Shown: piece after piece, positions 21,647 through 32,011 of the stretch
Numbering within the stretch: the stretch's first letter is position 1
How the letters are laid out: the number at the start of each line of letters is the position of its first letter
Assembly: GCF_014905175.1 (NCBI RefSeq)
Contig: NC_057792.1
Location: 10,333,101 to 10,397,100, forward strand
Direction of reading: 5' to 3'
Length of the DNA stretch: 64,000 nt
Origin: Aphidius gifuensis
Taxonomy: Eukaryota > Arthropoda > Insecta > Hymenoptera > Braconidae
The notes under the pieces: generated by a model
Told to the model about the DNA's origin: nothing
Seen by the model: only the letters and a program-made list of their open reading frames with translations
The model's database searches: none
Position numbers and translations under genes: made by a program

Positions 21647-24600
21647 ACCTGCTACGGGGATTTACCGCCTAAAGAAGACTTTGGTGTGCGCGCGCTGACT
21701 ATTGAAAAACAACAAGAATTTGATAAATGGTATAATGAACGACTTCAAGGTCCGCCATTTGATTTTAAACGAGAAATGGCAATTCATTGTAAATCTGATG
21801 TAGAATTACTTAAGAAGGCGTGTATTACATATAGAAAATTAATGATGCAAGTAGGGAATGTTTGCCCATTCACCGAAGCTTTAACTACTGCATCGACTAG
21901 TTTATTAATTTATCGTAGAAATTATTTAAAAGAGAATGAGGTAGCACTGATTCCCAAGAATGGATATAGGTTAGGTGACATGCAATCTACCATAGCTATA
22001 CAATGGCTACTATGGCTTGAACATTCTCAAGGGATCAAAATAATTCATGCTGGTAGAGGGCGTGAGCGTAGAGTAGGTCCCTATCTGGTCGATGGCATTT
22101 CAGAAAATGGCAAAACCATCTACTCTTTTTTAGGTTGTTACTATCATGGTTGTGATTGTTTTGAATTGATCAAAGATGTGGATGCAGATTTAGGGGATAA
22201 TACAACGCTTAGAACGAGGCGCGAGAATATCGAGTACTGTAACGTGACATTTCGAGTCAGCTACCTTCTCGGACTGTTGCTATGGGAATTAATAGTTTTA
22301 AAACATTATTTATAAATTAATATAAATAAATATTAAATATATAGTTTGTTTATTCGATTTTTAAGCCGAATATTAATACCAAAAACTAAAATATGAGATC
22401 TATAATAATAATAATAACGTGAAACGTAATTTTTAAAATAAAACACTAAAATCTGCTGAAAATCTAACTGCAACACTGCAACGAAACGGAACGGAACGGT
22501 AACTCAAACTTAATCTTAAACGTAGTCGTAATCTCAAACAAAATCGTAGTCGTAATCTGAATTTAAAAACACAAAATTCAATCGAACAAACCTTCCATAG
22601 ACTCAGTCTTCGAGGAAAACCAAGAGTCGCTCAGTATGTGGGTTATGGAGAGAGGGACGGGTAAAGTTGTGTGGGCGAATTAATTGAACAATTTAACAAA
22701 CAATATTTAAGCAAAGCCGTAAGCCAAAATTTATATTCAAATTCTCAATAATAAAATACAAAACATAATTAAAATCGTGATCGGAACAATTAATAATCGC
22801 GTTATAATATCAATAATCCAAACCAACTAAATCAACTTAATCGTAATTTGTCGTCACAAACCTCCAATAATTAATTTAAATCAAAGATATCCGCGAAAAT
22901 AATATTCAAAGCTAAACGAAACCGGGATTAACCCAAGTCAAACATAACCAAAAACGAACACGAGGCTATCCTCAGGGATAACCCATAGCGGCTCAGAATA
23001 CCTGGTTTTATCAGAGTGAACGACTGTTCAGCTCGGAGTCCCAAAGCAGAGAGAGAGTTTGTGCTACTCTAAAACAATACGTAGTCTAAATTCTTATACT
23101 ACTCCCCTCTTCTTTTTGATATAGTTTGTTGCATAGTATACTCTTCGCATCAAGCTGGAGTTTCAAATAATAATAATAATGAATCGAATACGTATTACCG
23201 GGTTCACCCGGATTTTAACGAAGAAAATAAATAATAATATATTAAATAATATTCTCCGCTTCAAGCTGGAGTTTCAAATACAAAATCAAATAAATAATTA
23301 AATAATATCACCAACGGAAAGTCTGAACAATAAAATCAGCTGGGCTTATAAGGCCAACGGGAAAATCTCGTTACAGTACATAAATGCATATTTTAAAAAA
23401 GAAGGTTATGAATTGATTATTATTTGGGAATGTGATTTTAAAAAAATGTGTCAAAACAACGTAGATTTGAAGAATTTCTTGAAAACAATTGATAATAATT
23501 TTTATAAAGAAGCAATATTGCCTCGTGATGCTTTATTTGGTGGGCGAACTGAAAATTTTTGTGTCTCACATACTGTTACTGGTTCTGAAAAGATATACTA
23601 CGTGGACGTCACATCACTTTATCCTTCGGTAATGAAGAAAAATATTTACCCGCTAGGCCACCCTAAAGTTTTTGTTCTGGATGATATACGTGAGCTTTGT
23701 CCAGATAATAACATAAGTAATGTGATAGGATTAATTAAATGTCGAGTTTTGCCACCCCCCGATTTATACGTACCAGTATTGCCGATGAGATGTCATAAAA
23801 AATTATTTTTTCCACTTTGTAACGCATGTACATTAACTTTAAATCAAAAAAATTGTGCTCATAATGAATCAGAACGCGCACTTACAGGTACTTGGGTATC
23901 TGAGGAGTTGAAAGTAGCGGTTGAGAAAGGGTATAAAATTTTACAAATAAAAGAAATATGGCATTGGGATAAAACAACTCAATATGACCCAAAAACTAGA
24001 ACTGGTGGTTTATTTACAGGTTACATAAATAAATTTTTGAAAATAAAACAAGAAGCTAGCGGTTGGCCTGTAGAGTGCGTTGATGCCGCATCAAAACAAG
24101 CATACATAGATAATTATAGTAAAGTAGAGGGAATTGATTTAGAGCCTACGAAAATTGAAAAAAATCCTGGTTCACGTCAAGTTAGTAAAAATAACTTGAA
24201 TTCGCTTTGGGGTAGACTAGCTATGGATAATATTTCGGATATGTACAGTATTATTCAAAATATTCAAGATTTTAATAAAATTATTGAAAATGCCAATATT
24301 AAAGTTTCTTGCATAACTATTATCGATGATGATACACTATTTGTCAATTGGAAATATGTTGAAAGTTGTGATAGAACTGATAGCTCAACTAATCCAGTTC
24401 TGAGCGCATTCACGACTGCGCATGCGCGCTTAGAATTATACAAATATCTTGATAAAGTTCAGTCACGAGTATTGTATGTTGATACTGACTCTATAGTTTT
24501 TATTTCTGAGAATAATAATGATAAACTGCCATTAGGTAATTATTTAGGTGATCTCACTGATGAGCTTGATGGTGGTTACATAAAAACTTTTATTTCTGGG

Positions 24601-25047
24601 GGCCCTAAATTTTATAGTTATATTGCTGAAAAACCTGATGGTACAATAAGTAAAGTATGTAAATTAAAAGGTGTGCGCCTTGACGTTAATGCTCAAAAAT
24701 TAGTCAATTATGATAGTATTAAGACTTTAACTGATGGTGAAAACGACAAAATTATTGTAACTTGTGACTCAATACGTAGAACTAAAGAACATGATGTACA
24801 TACAATATCAGAATCGAAAATTGTACGTGTTACCGGACCGAAACGGAAATTTACGGCTAACATGAATAATACATTACCGTATGGTTATAATACTATGTAT
24901 AATAGCGGTAAAAAAAGACATGGGGGCTTAACTACTGAGTATAATACTAGCCTGTATAATACCAGTAAAAAAAGACCTAGGGACTTAACGACTGAGTATA
25001 ATACATGTAATAATACTGTAAATAAACGTGCTAAATATGTTATATGA
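21647..25047 (+). pseudogene. Family B DNA polymerase of Polinton B, 5'-truncated and interrupted by a solo LTR
   Basis: The frame is open from just after a stop at 21644-21646, already inside the polymerase, so the N-terminus with the exonuclease motifs I-II is absent. Upstream part: LPPKEDFGV, DVELLKKA (exonuclease III-like), YFLGCYYHGC-type segment. Downstream part (from 23376): motif A DVTSLYPSV (near 23605), motif B KNNLNSLWGR (near 24190), motif C YVDTDS with both aspartates (near 24477). A 1138-bp LTR with a 4-bp target duplication sits at 22238-23375; the two coding sides are in the same register once the LTR and one GTAC are discounted. The C-terminal tail carries a duplicated basic segment. 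Confidence 0.9.
22238..23375. mobile_element. Solo LTR
   Basis: It starts TGTAACG and ends CGTTACA, with a direct GTAC on each side (22234-22237 and 23376-23379). No gag/pol lies inside. The 1138-bp length, TG...CA ends and short duplication fit a solo LTR left by recombination of an LTR retrotransposon, of Gypsy or Bel type. It contains several short internal repeats (CAAGCTGGAGTTTCAAAT at about 23152 and 23264). Confidence 0.85.
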
Positions 25048-25126
25048 ATAAATCTTGAATAAAAATTAATTGTTTAATGTTTTTATTGAATATACACCCA
25101 CACCAAATTTTTTTTCAGTTATCATC

Positions 25127-25811
25127 ATGGCTTGGCGAATGACACATCCATTTAAAATTATTATTTCAGGACCGTCAGGGGCTGGTAAAAGTGTTTGGAC
25201 TAGACGTTTCTTAAAAGAATTATCGGGATTATGTGATACTGAATTTGACCGTATTATTCTATATTACGCCGAATGGCAACCTGTGTATACTAAATATAAA
25301 AATGTTGAATTTCAAGAAGGGTTACCAGACATGAAAGATTTTAATGATATTAAAAAAAAAAAGTTAATCATAATGGATGATTTAATGCGTGGAAGTAGTA
25401 GTGGTTCATCTGTATTAGATATATTTACCAAGGGTTCACATCACCGTAATTTAAGTGTATTGTTATTATCACAAAATTTATTCCATGGGAGAAAATTTTA
25501 TAGGGAAATTTCTTTGAATACAAATTATATTGTTGTTTTCAAAAATCCTCGTGACAAAAGCTCAAATTTTTCATCTTGCTAGACAAATATCCCCATTGAA
25601 TACAAAATTTATTCAAGAAGCTTATTTATATGCTACATCAGCGCCACATGGTTACTTATTAATTGATTTGAATCAGTCAACACCTGAAAACATTCGTATT
25701 AGGACATGTATTTTTCCTAGTAACCCTGTAAATTATGTGTATGTCCCAAAACAAGTACGAGATATGAATAATAGTGATCCATCTTTAAATTTACCAGTTG
25801 TACATCTATAA
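25127..25811 (+). pseudogene. Packaging ATPase of Polinton B, one frameshift
   Basis: Starts at the ATG of MAWRMTHPF (25127). Walker A is GPSGAGKS, Walker B is KLIIMDDLM, and the sensor region is SVLLLSQNLF followed by NTNYIVVFKNPRDK. A one-base frameshift near 25560 separates it from the C-terminal part (QIFHLARQISP ... TCIFPS), which is otherwise intact to the stop at 25809-25811. The protein belongs to the FtsK/HerA-like DNA-packaging family but is clearly different from the A/A' ATPases. The next gene's ATG overlaps this stop by one base (TAATG). Confidence 0.9.
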
Positions 25812-26083
25812 TGTCTGACAACACACCAAAGCGGGTGCCTTTGAGAATACCATTTGATCGGAAAAATACAATATTATTAACATCACTTGTTCATGCTAAT
25901 CCAAAACAGCGTCGAGCAATACTTCAACACAGTGATTCTAAATTAATTCATTGTATTTGTGAAATTATTTTGAATTATTTGAAAGGGGTTTTACCAATAA
26001 AAGATAAGGAAAAAAGGAAGCTAAAAAAATATAAGAAAATTTTGAGACAATTAATTTCAAAAATAAGTTGGGCATCTAAATAG
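25811..26083 (+). CDS. Small basic conserved Maverick protein
   Basis: 90 residues, strongly basic C-terminus (DKEKRKLKKYKKILRQLISK). A leucine/cysteine-containing centre (IHCICEIILNYL) is consistent with a helical DNA- or capsid-binding role. Similar short proteins sit after the packaging ATPase in many Mavericks, and the function is unknown. It is intact and starts one base inside the ATPase stop, which implies a tightly packed late-gene array. Confidence 0.6.
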   Translation: MSDNTPKRVPLRIPFDRKNTILLTSLVHANPKQRRAILQHSDSKLIHCICEIILNYLKGVLPIKDKEKRKLKKYKKILRQLISKISWASK

Positions 26084-26189
26084 AAAATTATCATAAAGCA
26101 TTGTATTGGTATTTTAGCCTTATTGATTACGCCTATAATAAATCTTTTATTTAAAAATTTGGCGTGAAAATATAGAGCATACACGTAAG

Positions 26190-26951
26190 ATGGCCCTCGT
26201 AACTCACGATTCTATAAATAAACTCAAGTCGCTTGAAAATGAAAATCATGCATTAACAAGTATCCAAACACCTGGTGATCCAGCATCACGTCTTGATAAA
26301 GAACTTACAAAAATTTTAAATTCTTCTAAAAATGATGCAGAAAAATGGAGTGAATATCGTGAGTTATTTAGGCGATTTTTATTTTTTAATAGTGATGGTG
26401 ACAGACCACATACAAAATTAACATATAAAGATATCGATGATAGTACAGAGGATTCATCGTACCCTGTCGAGAATATAATAAAAAGTGTTCCTCCGCGATA
26501 TCAGCAAAAAGCTAAGGCAATAATTGGTCATATTAACACTGCGGATATAGATAAGCGTTTTAAATGGGATAAATCTGGTCACATAAGTATAAACAACAAT
26601 AAAATACCCAATACAAATATTGTTGATTTATTGAATGATGCTTTACGTTATCGTAAAAGTCATAATGCTGTTGGTCAAGAAGAATTTGCAAAGTTTCTCC
26701 GTGATATAAATACTCCACGTAATTTTGTAGGTAATGACAATTTCTGGAAGTCCCCTATCATTTCAGAAGATGAAGATGATGAAGAGACAATATTGTTTTC
26801 AACACCATTAGCCGACCGCCCAAATCACAGAGTTAGTAAAAGACTTGAGCCGCAATTTCCGGATGGTGAGCAACCAACTACTAGTGGTGAACCTGAAGTA
26901 TCATGGCAAAGACTACGTCCCGAAAAGAAAAAGTCAAAAAAGACCTCATAA
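26190..26951 (+). CDS. PY-like conserved protein of Polinton B
   Basis: 253 residues, intact. Features include a charged N-terminus, a central YPVENIIKSVPPRYQQKAKAIIGHI region, then VDLLNDALRYRK..AVGQEEFAKFLRDINTPRNFVGN, an acidic stretch and a basic C-terminus (RPEKKKSKK). Position next to integrase and ATPase parallels the PY protein of copies A and A', although the sequences are distinct. Role unknown. It overlaps the integrase start by 49 bp in another frame. Confidence 0.6.
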   Translation: MALVTHDSINKLKSLENENHALTSIQTPGDPASRLDKELTKILNSSKNDAEKWSEYRELFRRFLFFNSDGDRPHTKLTYKDIDDSTEDSSYPVENIIKSVPPRYQQKAKAIIGHINTADIDKRFKWDKSGHISINNNKIPNTNIVDLLNDALRYRKSHNAVGQEEFAKFLRDINTPRNFVGNDNFWKSPIISEDEDDEETILFSTPLADRPNHRVSKRLEPQFPDGEQPTTSGEPEVSWQRLRPEKKKSKKTS

Positions 26952-27800
26952 ATACTAATGAGAAAAATATAAAAAATAATACACCCATTGCAAATATTTA
27001 TTATGATTTATCAAATCCTGTTGCTTATACTGGTGCACGTAATATTGTAGCAAAATATCCAGATTTAAGTGATAAAATAAAAGAGTATTTAAATTCACAA
27101 GACGCGTATACATTACACAAACCTGTTAAACGTAAATTTCCGCGTTTACATTATAATGTATCAGGCATCGATTCTGTTTGGGAAGCTGATTTAGCAGATT
27201 TACAAAGTATAAAATCAGAAAATAATGGTATAACTTTCTTACTTGTTGTTATTGATGTATTTAGTAAATTCTTATGGATTGAACCATTAAAAAATAAAAC
27301 CGGTCCTGAAGTATGTTCAGGATTTGAACGTATAATTAAAAAGAGCAATGGCCGTATGCCTGTTTTTTTACAGACCGATTCTGGAAGTGAGTTTAAAAAC
27401 AAAATTATCCAAAAGATGTTAAGCGATGCTAATATTTATTTTCGAGTGGCAAGAAATCCTGACATAAAAGCATCAATTGTAGAACGCGTAATACGTACAA
27501 TAAAAGAACGTTTTTGGCGTTATTTTACACATAAAAGAACACATAAATATATAGATATATTACAACAAATTGTCGATGGATACAATAATTCTATTCATAC
27601 ATCGATTAAAATGACACCATCTGCAGTGACGATAAATAATTTAGAAATCGTTAGAAAAAATATAGAAAGTCGTTATGATAATGAAAAATTAGTTGATTGA
27701 TTTAAATATAAAGTAAATGACCGTGTGCGCATCAGTACTGCGAAAGGTGAATTCCAGAAAGGGTATACCCCTTCGTGGTCTCAGGAAATATTTAAAATAA
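26903..27800 (+). pseudogene. Retroviral-type integrase of Polinton B, C-terminally broken
   Basis: Starts at ATG 26903. DDE residues are visible: VWEADLADL, FLQTDSGSEF and IVERVIRT, with normal spacing. An N-terminal segment of about 80 residues resembles the HHCC-less Maverick type. A TGA at 27698-27700 stops the frame; the C-terminal SH3/chromo-like region (VNDRVRIS ... KGYTPSWSQEIFKI) continues in the same frame until homology ends near 27800 at the border of the inverted capsid fragment. Upstream residues are intact, so damage is limited to the 3' end. Confidence 0.9.
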
Positions 27801-27814
27801 CGAAAGCTACATCA

Positions 27815-28556
27815 CGTCATTTACTTCAATACGTAGACTACGACTCTTAATTAAGTTCCAATGACCAGCACTATGTGCGGAAAGATCTGGTGTTAAGTCA
27901 AAAGCAAATAACGTATAACCTTTTCTATAGCTATCTCTATCTATTTGCATGCCATGGTCTCCAAAATGAATACCAGTACCAGAAAAAAGTGTGTGACATG
28001 CCTCAGCATCAAATATATTATTGGAAAATGTAGGCTGCAACGGTTTTCCAGGTATTTGTTTACCATCGACGTAGAGACATAGAAAATTTATATTAAAGTG
28101 TTGGAAGTAGAATGGATTACGGAGCCTATTACCATTGAAGCCCCGGTTATCAACAAATCCAATAACAACTCGCTTAGGTTAAGTACCAATAATAATATTG
28201 TCGAGACAATTTCCAAGGATTCCTGCGGTGAGTAAAAAACTCTTGACCTCCACTCTAGTAAGGGGATATTTAGCTGTCGTTTTCGCTAAGGCTTTTGCAT
28301 GAGCAATCATAATATGAGGATTTAGCTTGACTCGGCGTACAAGACGCTTCTAATATTTGTATTTTATAATCCTTGTCGTTTGAGGCATCCATTAAACAAA
28401 ATTCTTGTTTTGACCGTGTGAGATTAATTTTCATTTCAATCCCGTTCAATAAAAATTTTTCCTGGTTAAATACATCAACATGTAAATGCCCAATCATCTC
28501 AAATTGTTTTCCGGCATTTGTATGAACACATCTGGCGACTAAGCCTTCATTTTTTG
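27815..28556 (-). pseudogene. Inverted partial copy of the Polinton B major capsid gene
   Basis: This stretch is a nearly identical reverse complement of 50016-50747, the centre of the MCP gene. It carries the same coding, plus at least one extra stop (TAA at the position matching the TTA in GTACTTTACC near 50385). It abuts the broken integrase at one end and non-coding DNA at the other. High identity shows the duplication is young. It is a fragment and does not encode a capsid. Confidence 0.9.
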
Positions 28557-28569
28557 TGAACAAAGGATT

Positions 28570-28880
28570 TCGGGGAATCCCGTAAAACCGATATTGTTTA
28601 TAGACTGTTTATGAAATTTATTTTATAGAATATTTTTTACTGAATATACGGTTATATAATTATATTGTTCTATAGAAGTTATCGAATTTTCTCTATAGAA
28701 AAAAAAATTACTTAGTTCATTTTATATTTCTATAAACTCAATAGGAAATAAATTTTTTTTTTTTTTATATTTCGATAACTTCTTTCAGTTATATATTATT
28801 GGTCAACATATTTAATTGAACAAGATAAATAATAATAAATACATATATAATTTTTTTTTTTTTTTTAGTAAAACTCAACT
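28570..28880. other. AT-rich region rich in CTATAGAA palindromes
   Basis: Short palindromic TATAGAA/TTCTATA motifs recur here as in the tandem repeat at 47725-48270, on the opposite side of the BEN gene. The region ends in a long T-run and TTTTAG just before the BEN start codon, an acceptor-like site for a possible 5' UTR intron. No ORF is supported. Confidence 0.5.
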
Positions 28881-29558
28881 ATGGAAAAAAGTGTTTTAGT
28901 CGAGTTTATTAATGAGACAGATCCTGATGATTCAGAAGTGGCTGTAACTGTTCGTCAATGGATCAAGGATGATCCATCGGATGATGATCTGATAAAGTTG
29001 ATTGAAAAAAACGAAACAGTATTTGTAAAGTGGCCTGTGGATTGTGGTAAACGATCTATGAAAAGTTTAATAAAAAATTCTAAAGATGTCATATGGAATG
29101 AATTACCAGCTAAAATTTTAGCTTTTGGTAATTGGACAAGCATGGTGATTAAACGAAATACTCTCGAGAAATGTGATAAATTGAATACTTCTAAAAGTGG
29201 CCGAAAAAATTATTGCAAAAAATCATACGATAGCGAGAGTAAAGACGAAGTAATAGAAAAATCAAGTACAACATCTAAACAAAAAACTGAAAGCATTGAT
29301 CATACAAATAAAAAAGAAAAACAATTAAGTCACTTGATAACTAATGAAACTGATAATAACAATAATAAAGTTGAATTAAAGAAAAAAGAAAAAAAAAAAA
29401 CTGATGCTGCTGTTAACGAACAAGTACTAATGAATGAAATATTGTCAATGGATGATAATAAGGAAAAAGAAATAAAAGATCTAAAAGAACAAAATAAAAA
29501 GTTATTAAAAGAACTTCATGATATAAAAAAGCGTCCACTTGTTGCAGATGTTGTTTAA
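28881..29558 (+). pseudogene. BEN-domain gene, first coding exon (5' part)
   Basis: The exon opens at ATG 28881 and encodes an acidic N-terminus, a conserved FVKWPVDCGKRSMKSLIK..KDVIWNELPAKILAFG segment, then a Lys/Glu-rich coiled coil. It ends at a TAA (29556-29558) that falls inside the 6-bp target duplication of Polinton A'. The right-hand duplicate reads GTTCAA, so the stop arose by a C-to-T change after insertion or the insertion split a CAA codon's exon. The exon continues at 45653, 16 kb away. The intact protein would be a nuclear coiled-coil/BEN DNA-binding factor. Confidence 0.8.
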
Positions 29559-29870
29559 AGTAGTGAAGCAAGGCGGATCCTGGGACAGTTTGATATCAAA
29601 CCCCCACTCCGGCCCAATTAAACCCCCACCAGGCTCCGATTAAATTCCCCCTCTATGTTAGTATGTCAGCCATTTTGTATATTTGTAACGTGGAGAGTTG
29701 GTATATCTATATATTCAAAAGTCGGCCATTTTGTATATCGGTAACGTAGGGAGTTGATATATCTATATATTTGATAATTTAATATGTCAGCCATTTTGTT
29801 TATCGATAATGTGGTAAGTTACTATATCTACATGTTTGAAATATCGGCCATTTTGAATATGATTTAAATT
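29559..29870. repeat. Left terminal inverted repeat of Polinton A'
   Basis: The first 106 or so bases match the reverse complement of the right end almost exactly. Inside follow about three and a half tandem units of roughly 55-65 bp, each starting GTCRGCCATTTTG; one such unit is present in the right TIR and extra ones differ between sides. Confidence 0.9.
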
Positions 29871-29960
29871 AAAAAACTCAATTATTATTTTGATTCAAAA
29901 TGGTTAAATAGACTTGAAATTTTGTTTTTCTCACAGTAGAGATTTTGTCATTCAGGCAAG

Positions 29961-30428
29961 ATGACTGTAGATGTTTTCGGTCGTCAACTGCCAAAAAGTA
30001 TAGTTAAAAGTAATACAATAAATAGTGTTGGTGTTCGAGGTCCGACGGGTGAGGGCTTTAAGCTAACAAAGGATAAACAATATGATATAAACCATAAACG
30101 TTTGTGTAATGTCGGAGATCCGCTAAATGCAAACGATGCTGCGTCAGTTAAAATTGTTCGCGAAATGATTCAAGAAGAAACGCGAGTGATATATCATCAG
30201 ACTGCATCATTGAAAGATAGTTGTGAAAATAATAGCATTATGATTGGCGGACTCGAATCAGCTTTTCACGATCATAAAAATGAACATTCTATAAATGTTG
30301 ATGCAGATTCAATTTATCAGAGCAAAAATTTTTTTCAACTCATAGAATCTAGAGTTAGCACACTGGAAACTATGTACAAACGAATTTCCGATGTAGTCGA
30401 AAAATTAGATAATAAGAAAATTTTATAG
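29961..30428 (+). CDS. Fibre-like attachment protein candidate (Polinton A')
   Basis: 155 residues, intact. A Gly-rich turn (GVRGPTGEGF) leads into KDKQYDINHKRLCNVGDPLNANDAASVKIV, a pattern typical of the shaft/triple-helix junctions of viral and phage trimeric fibres (NK.L.NV.DP...DA). The second half is helical and probably a coiled coil. It is the first gene inside the left TIR. I infer a trimeric surface fibre for host attachment. The alternative is an unrelated coiled-coil protein. Confidence 0.5.
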   Translation: MTVDVFGRQLPKSIVKSNTINSVGVRGPTGEGFKLTKDKQYDINHKRLCNVGDPLNANDAASVKIVREMIQEETRVIYHQTASLKDSCENNSIMIGGLESAFHDHKNEHSINVDADSIYQSKNFFQLIESRVSTLETMYKRISDVVEKLDNKKIL

Positions 30429-30554
30429 AAGGGGAAGGTTGATTTTGAAAATTGTAGTGGGGGAGCTAGCATCAGGCAACACTCAGAACCATATATATTT
30501 TGCCAGTTGTAAAAAACGAACTCGACAGTCAAGATCGCAGTTGAAAAAATTAAA

Positions 30555-31346
30555 ATGGCCATTTTTGTTGATTTTCAAGGATTCAATGATTCAATTTTTA
30601 TTATCAAAGAACTTGCAATTAGTAATGCAAACTCAAAGCTAGCAAGTGAAACTATCATTTTTGCTGCACCATGTGGAAAAGAAAATTTAACGAATGAGTA
30701 TTGGAAGACTATTGAAAAAACTGTGACTAATGTGCATGGAATTTTATGGAGTGCTGGGGATGTTGACTATCGTGAAGTATCAAATATAATTAATGAAAAA
30801 CTAGGTGGTGATTTGGAATATATCTATGTAAAAGGTGCTGAGAAAAAAAAATGGCTATCAGAAATCTTGAAATCACAGACTGCAACAATCATCAACCTTG
30901 ATGATCTTGATTGTCCACCAGATGAAAAATTATATAATCTACCAACATTGAGGCATATGAATTGTCATACAGAATGCATTAATTATATTTGTGCTGCTGA
31001 AAATGTAAATCGATACAAATATTGGTTTGCTAGAGCCTTTACATTTCGACCATCTCTTCGCAAGTCTATCATGTTCTATAGTATTGTCGAAAATTTGGCG
31101 GATATGTCTGCTAAAGATATTGCGCTGATTCCAACAATGGCAATCATCAAATTTTCCGCTCATGAAATAGATAAAGTCTGGGATAAGCTGTCTGAAAACC
31201 AGAAACAAAATCCTCACGTTTCAGGATTGCGCAGATGTACCAAGCATTCAATTGATTGTGGAGATGGTGATATAGCTGGATGTTTTTTTTATTCAATAAT
31301 AAAGACTGTGAGAAATGTGCTGCAGAGCAATCTTCTACTAAAATGA
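30555..31346 (+). CDS. Unidentified 263-residue protein of Polinton A'
   Basis: Starts MAIFVDFQGFNDSIFIIKELAI. A beta-strand with Asp-Gln followed by KEL recalls RNase-H-fold/exonuclease-like N-termini found in uncharacterised insect transposon proteins, but catalytic residues cannot be assigned. Later parts: LDDLDCPP, a His/Cys-containing segment (MNCHTECINYICA) and a Cys-rich C-terminus (CTKHSIDCGDGDIAGC). The frame is intact from ATG. Function unknown; it lies between the fibre-like and OB-like genes. Confidence 0.5.
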   Translation: MAIFVDFQGFNDSIFIIKELAISNANSKLASETIIFAAPCGKENLTNEYWKTIEKTVTNVHGILWSAGDVDYREVSNIINEKLGGDLEYIYVKGAEKKKWLSEILKSQTATIINLDDLDCPPDEKLYNLPTLRHMNCHTECINYICAAENVNRYKYWFARAFTFRPSLRKSIMFYSIVENLADMSAKDIALIPTMAIIKFSAHEIDKVWDKLSENQKQNPHVSGLRRCTKHSIDCGDGDIAGCFFYSIIKTVRNVLQSNLLLK

Positions 31347-31466
31347 TCATGTAAAAAATTAATAAATAAATGAAAATTTAAAACGATGAAAAATTGTGTT
31401 GGAATGTATATTTATTTCTTTTTAATATTTAAATTATAAAATAAGGTTAGCATTAGAATTCCTTAA

Positions 31467-31526
31467 AACCAAGTTTAAACATGTTTAAACATGTTCAGGC
31501 AAGTTTAAACATGCTCAGACATGTTT
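31467..31526. promoter_or_regulatory. Tandem decamer array matching p53-family half-sites
   Basis: Five gapless decamers at 31477-31526 fit RRRCWWGYYY: AAACATGTTT, AAACATGTTC, AGGCAAGTTT, AAACATGCTC, AGACATGTTT. A sixth, imperfect one (AACCAAGTTT) precedes them. The array lies between two Polinton A' genes, 120 bp after the upstream stop. A p53/p63-like binding role is an inference; it could be only a simple 10-bp tandem repeat. Confidence 0.5.
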
Positions 31527-32011
31527 GAGGAGTTGGACAGCTGCAAATAGTAAATAAGTTTTATTATTATCATGTATAAATATTAACTTACAATCATCCA
31601 AAACTTTTTCAACGAAACACATGACTCATTACAAATAATGAATCAGCCAAATAATAATCTTGAATGATTATTCAGCCTCTAACAGCAAAAATTTTTAGAA
31701 AAGTGACTCACAAAAAAAATATAAGCCTAACCTAACCTAAGAAGCATTTAAAGTGGGGATCGTTGAAAGTGGGGGATCGATTTTCCTTTAAAAGCTGCTG
31801 CCCAGAGCTGTAGAGCCACAGATCTCATCGAACCTTCTGAGCTAGCATCTCCAAGACAGTAAAAATAAAATTGGTAAATATTTTATACATATATTATATT
31901 ATTCATACGATTAAACATTTTATTCATGTAACCTCTCATTTATGTATTTATGTATTGTCGTATTATTATTCTTGCAATGATTCTAATTTTGTTTCATTTC
32001 CAACAGGCAAC

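Noticed and set aside
22238..23375. Intron in the Polinton B polymerase
   Set aside because: It lacks GT-AG borders, has TG...CA ends and a GTAC duplication, and is too long and GC-mixed for the local introns; a solo LTR explains it better.
29559..29870. Retroviral LTR at 29559
   Set aside because: The partner at 45430-45652 is inverted, starts with AGT and has 6-bp flanks, which identifies a Polinton TIR.
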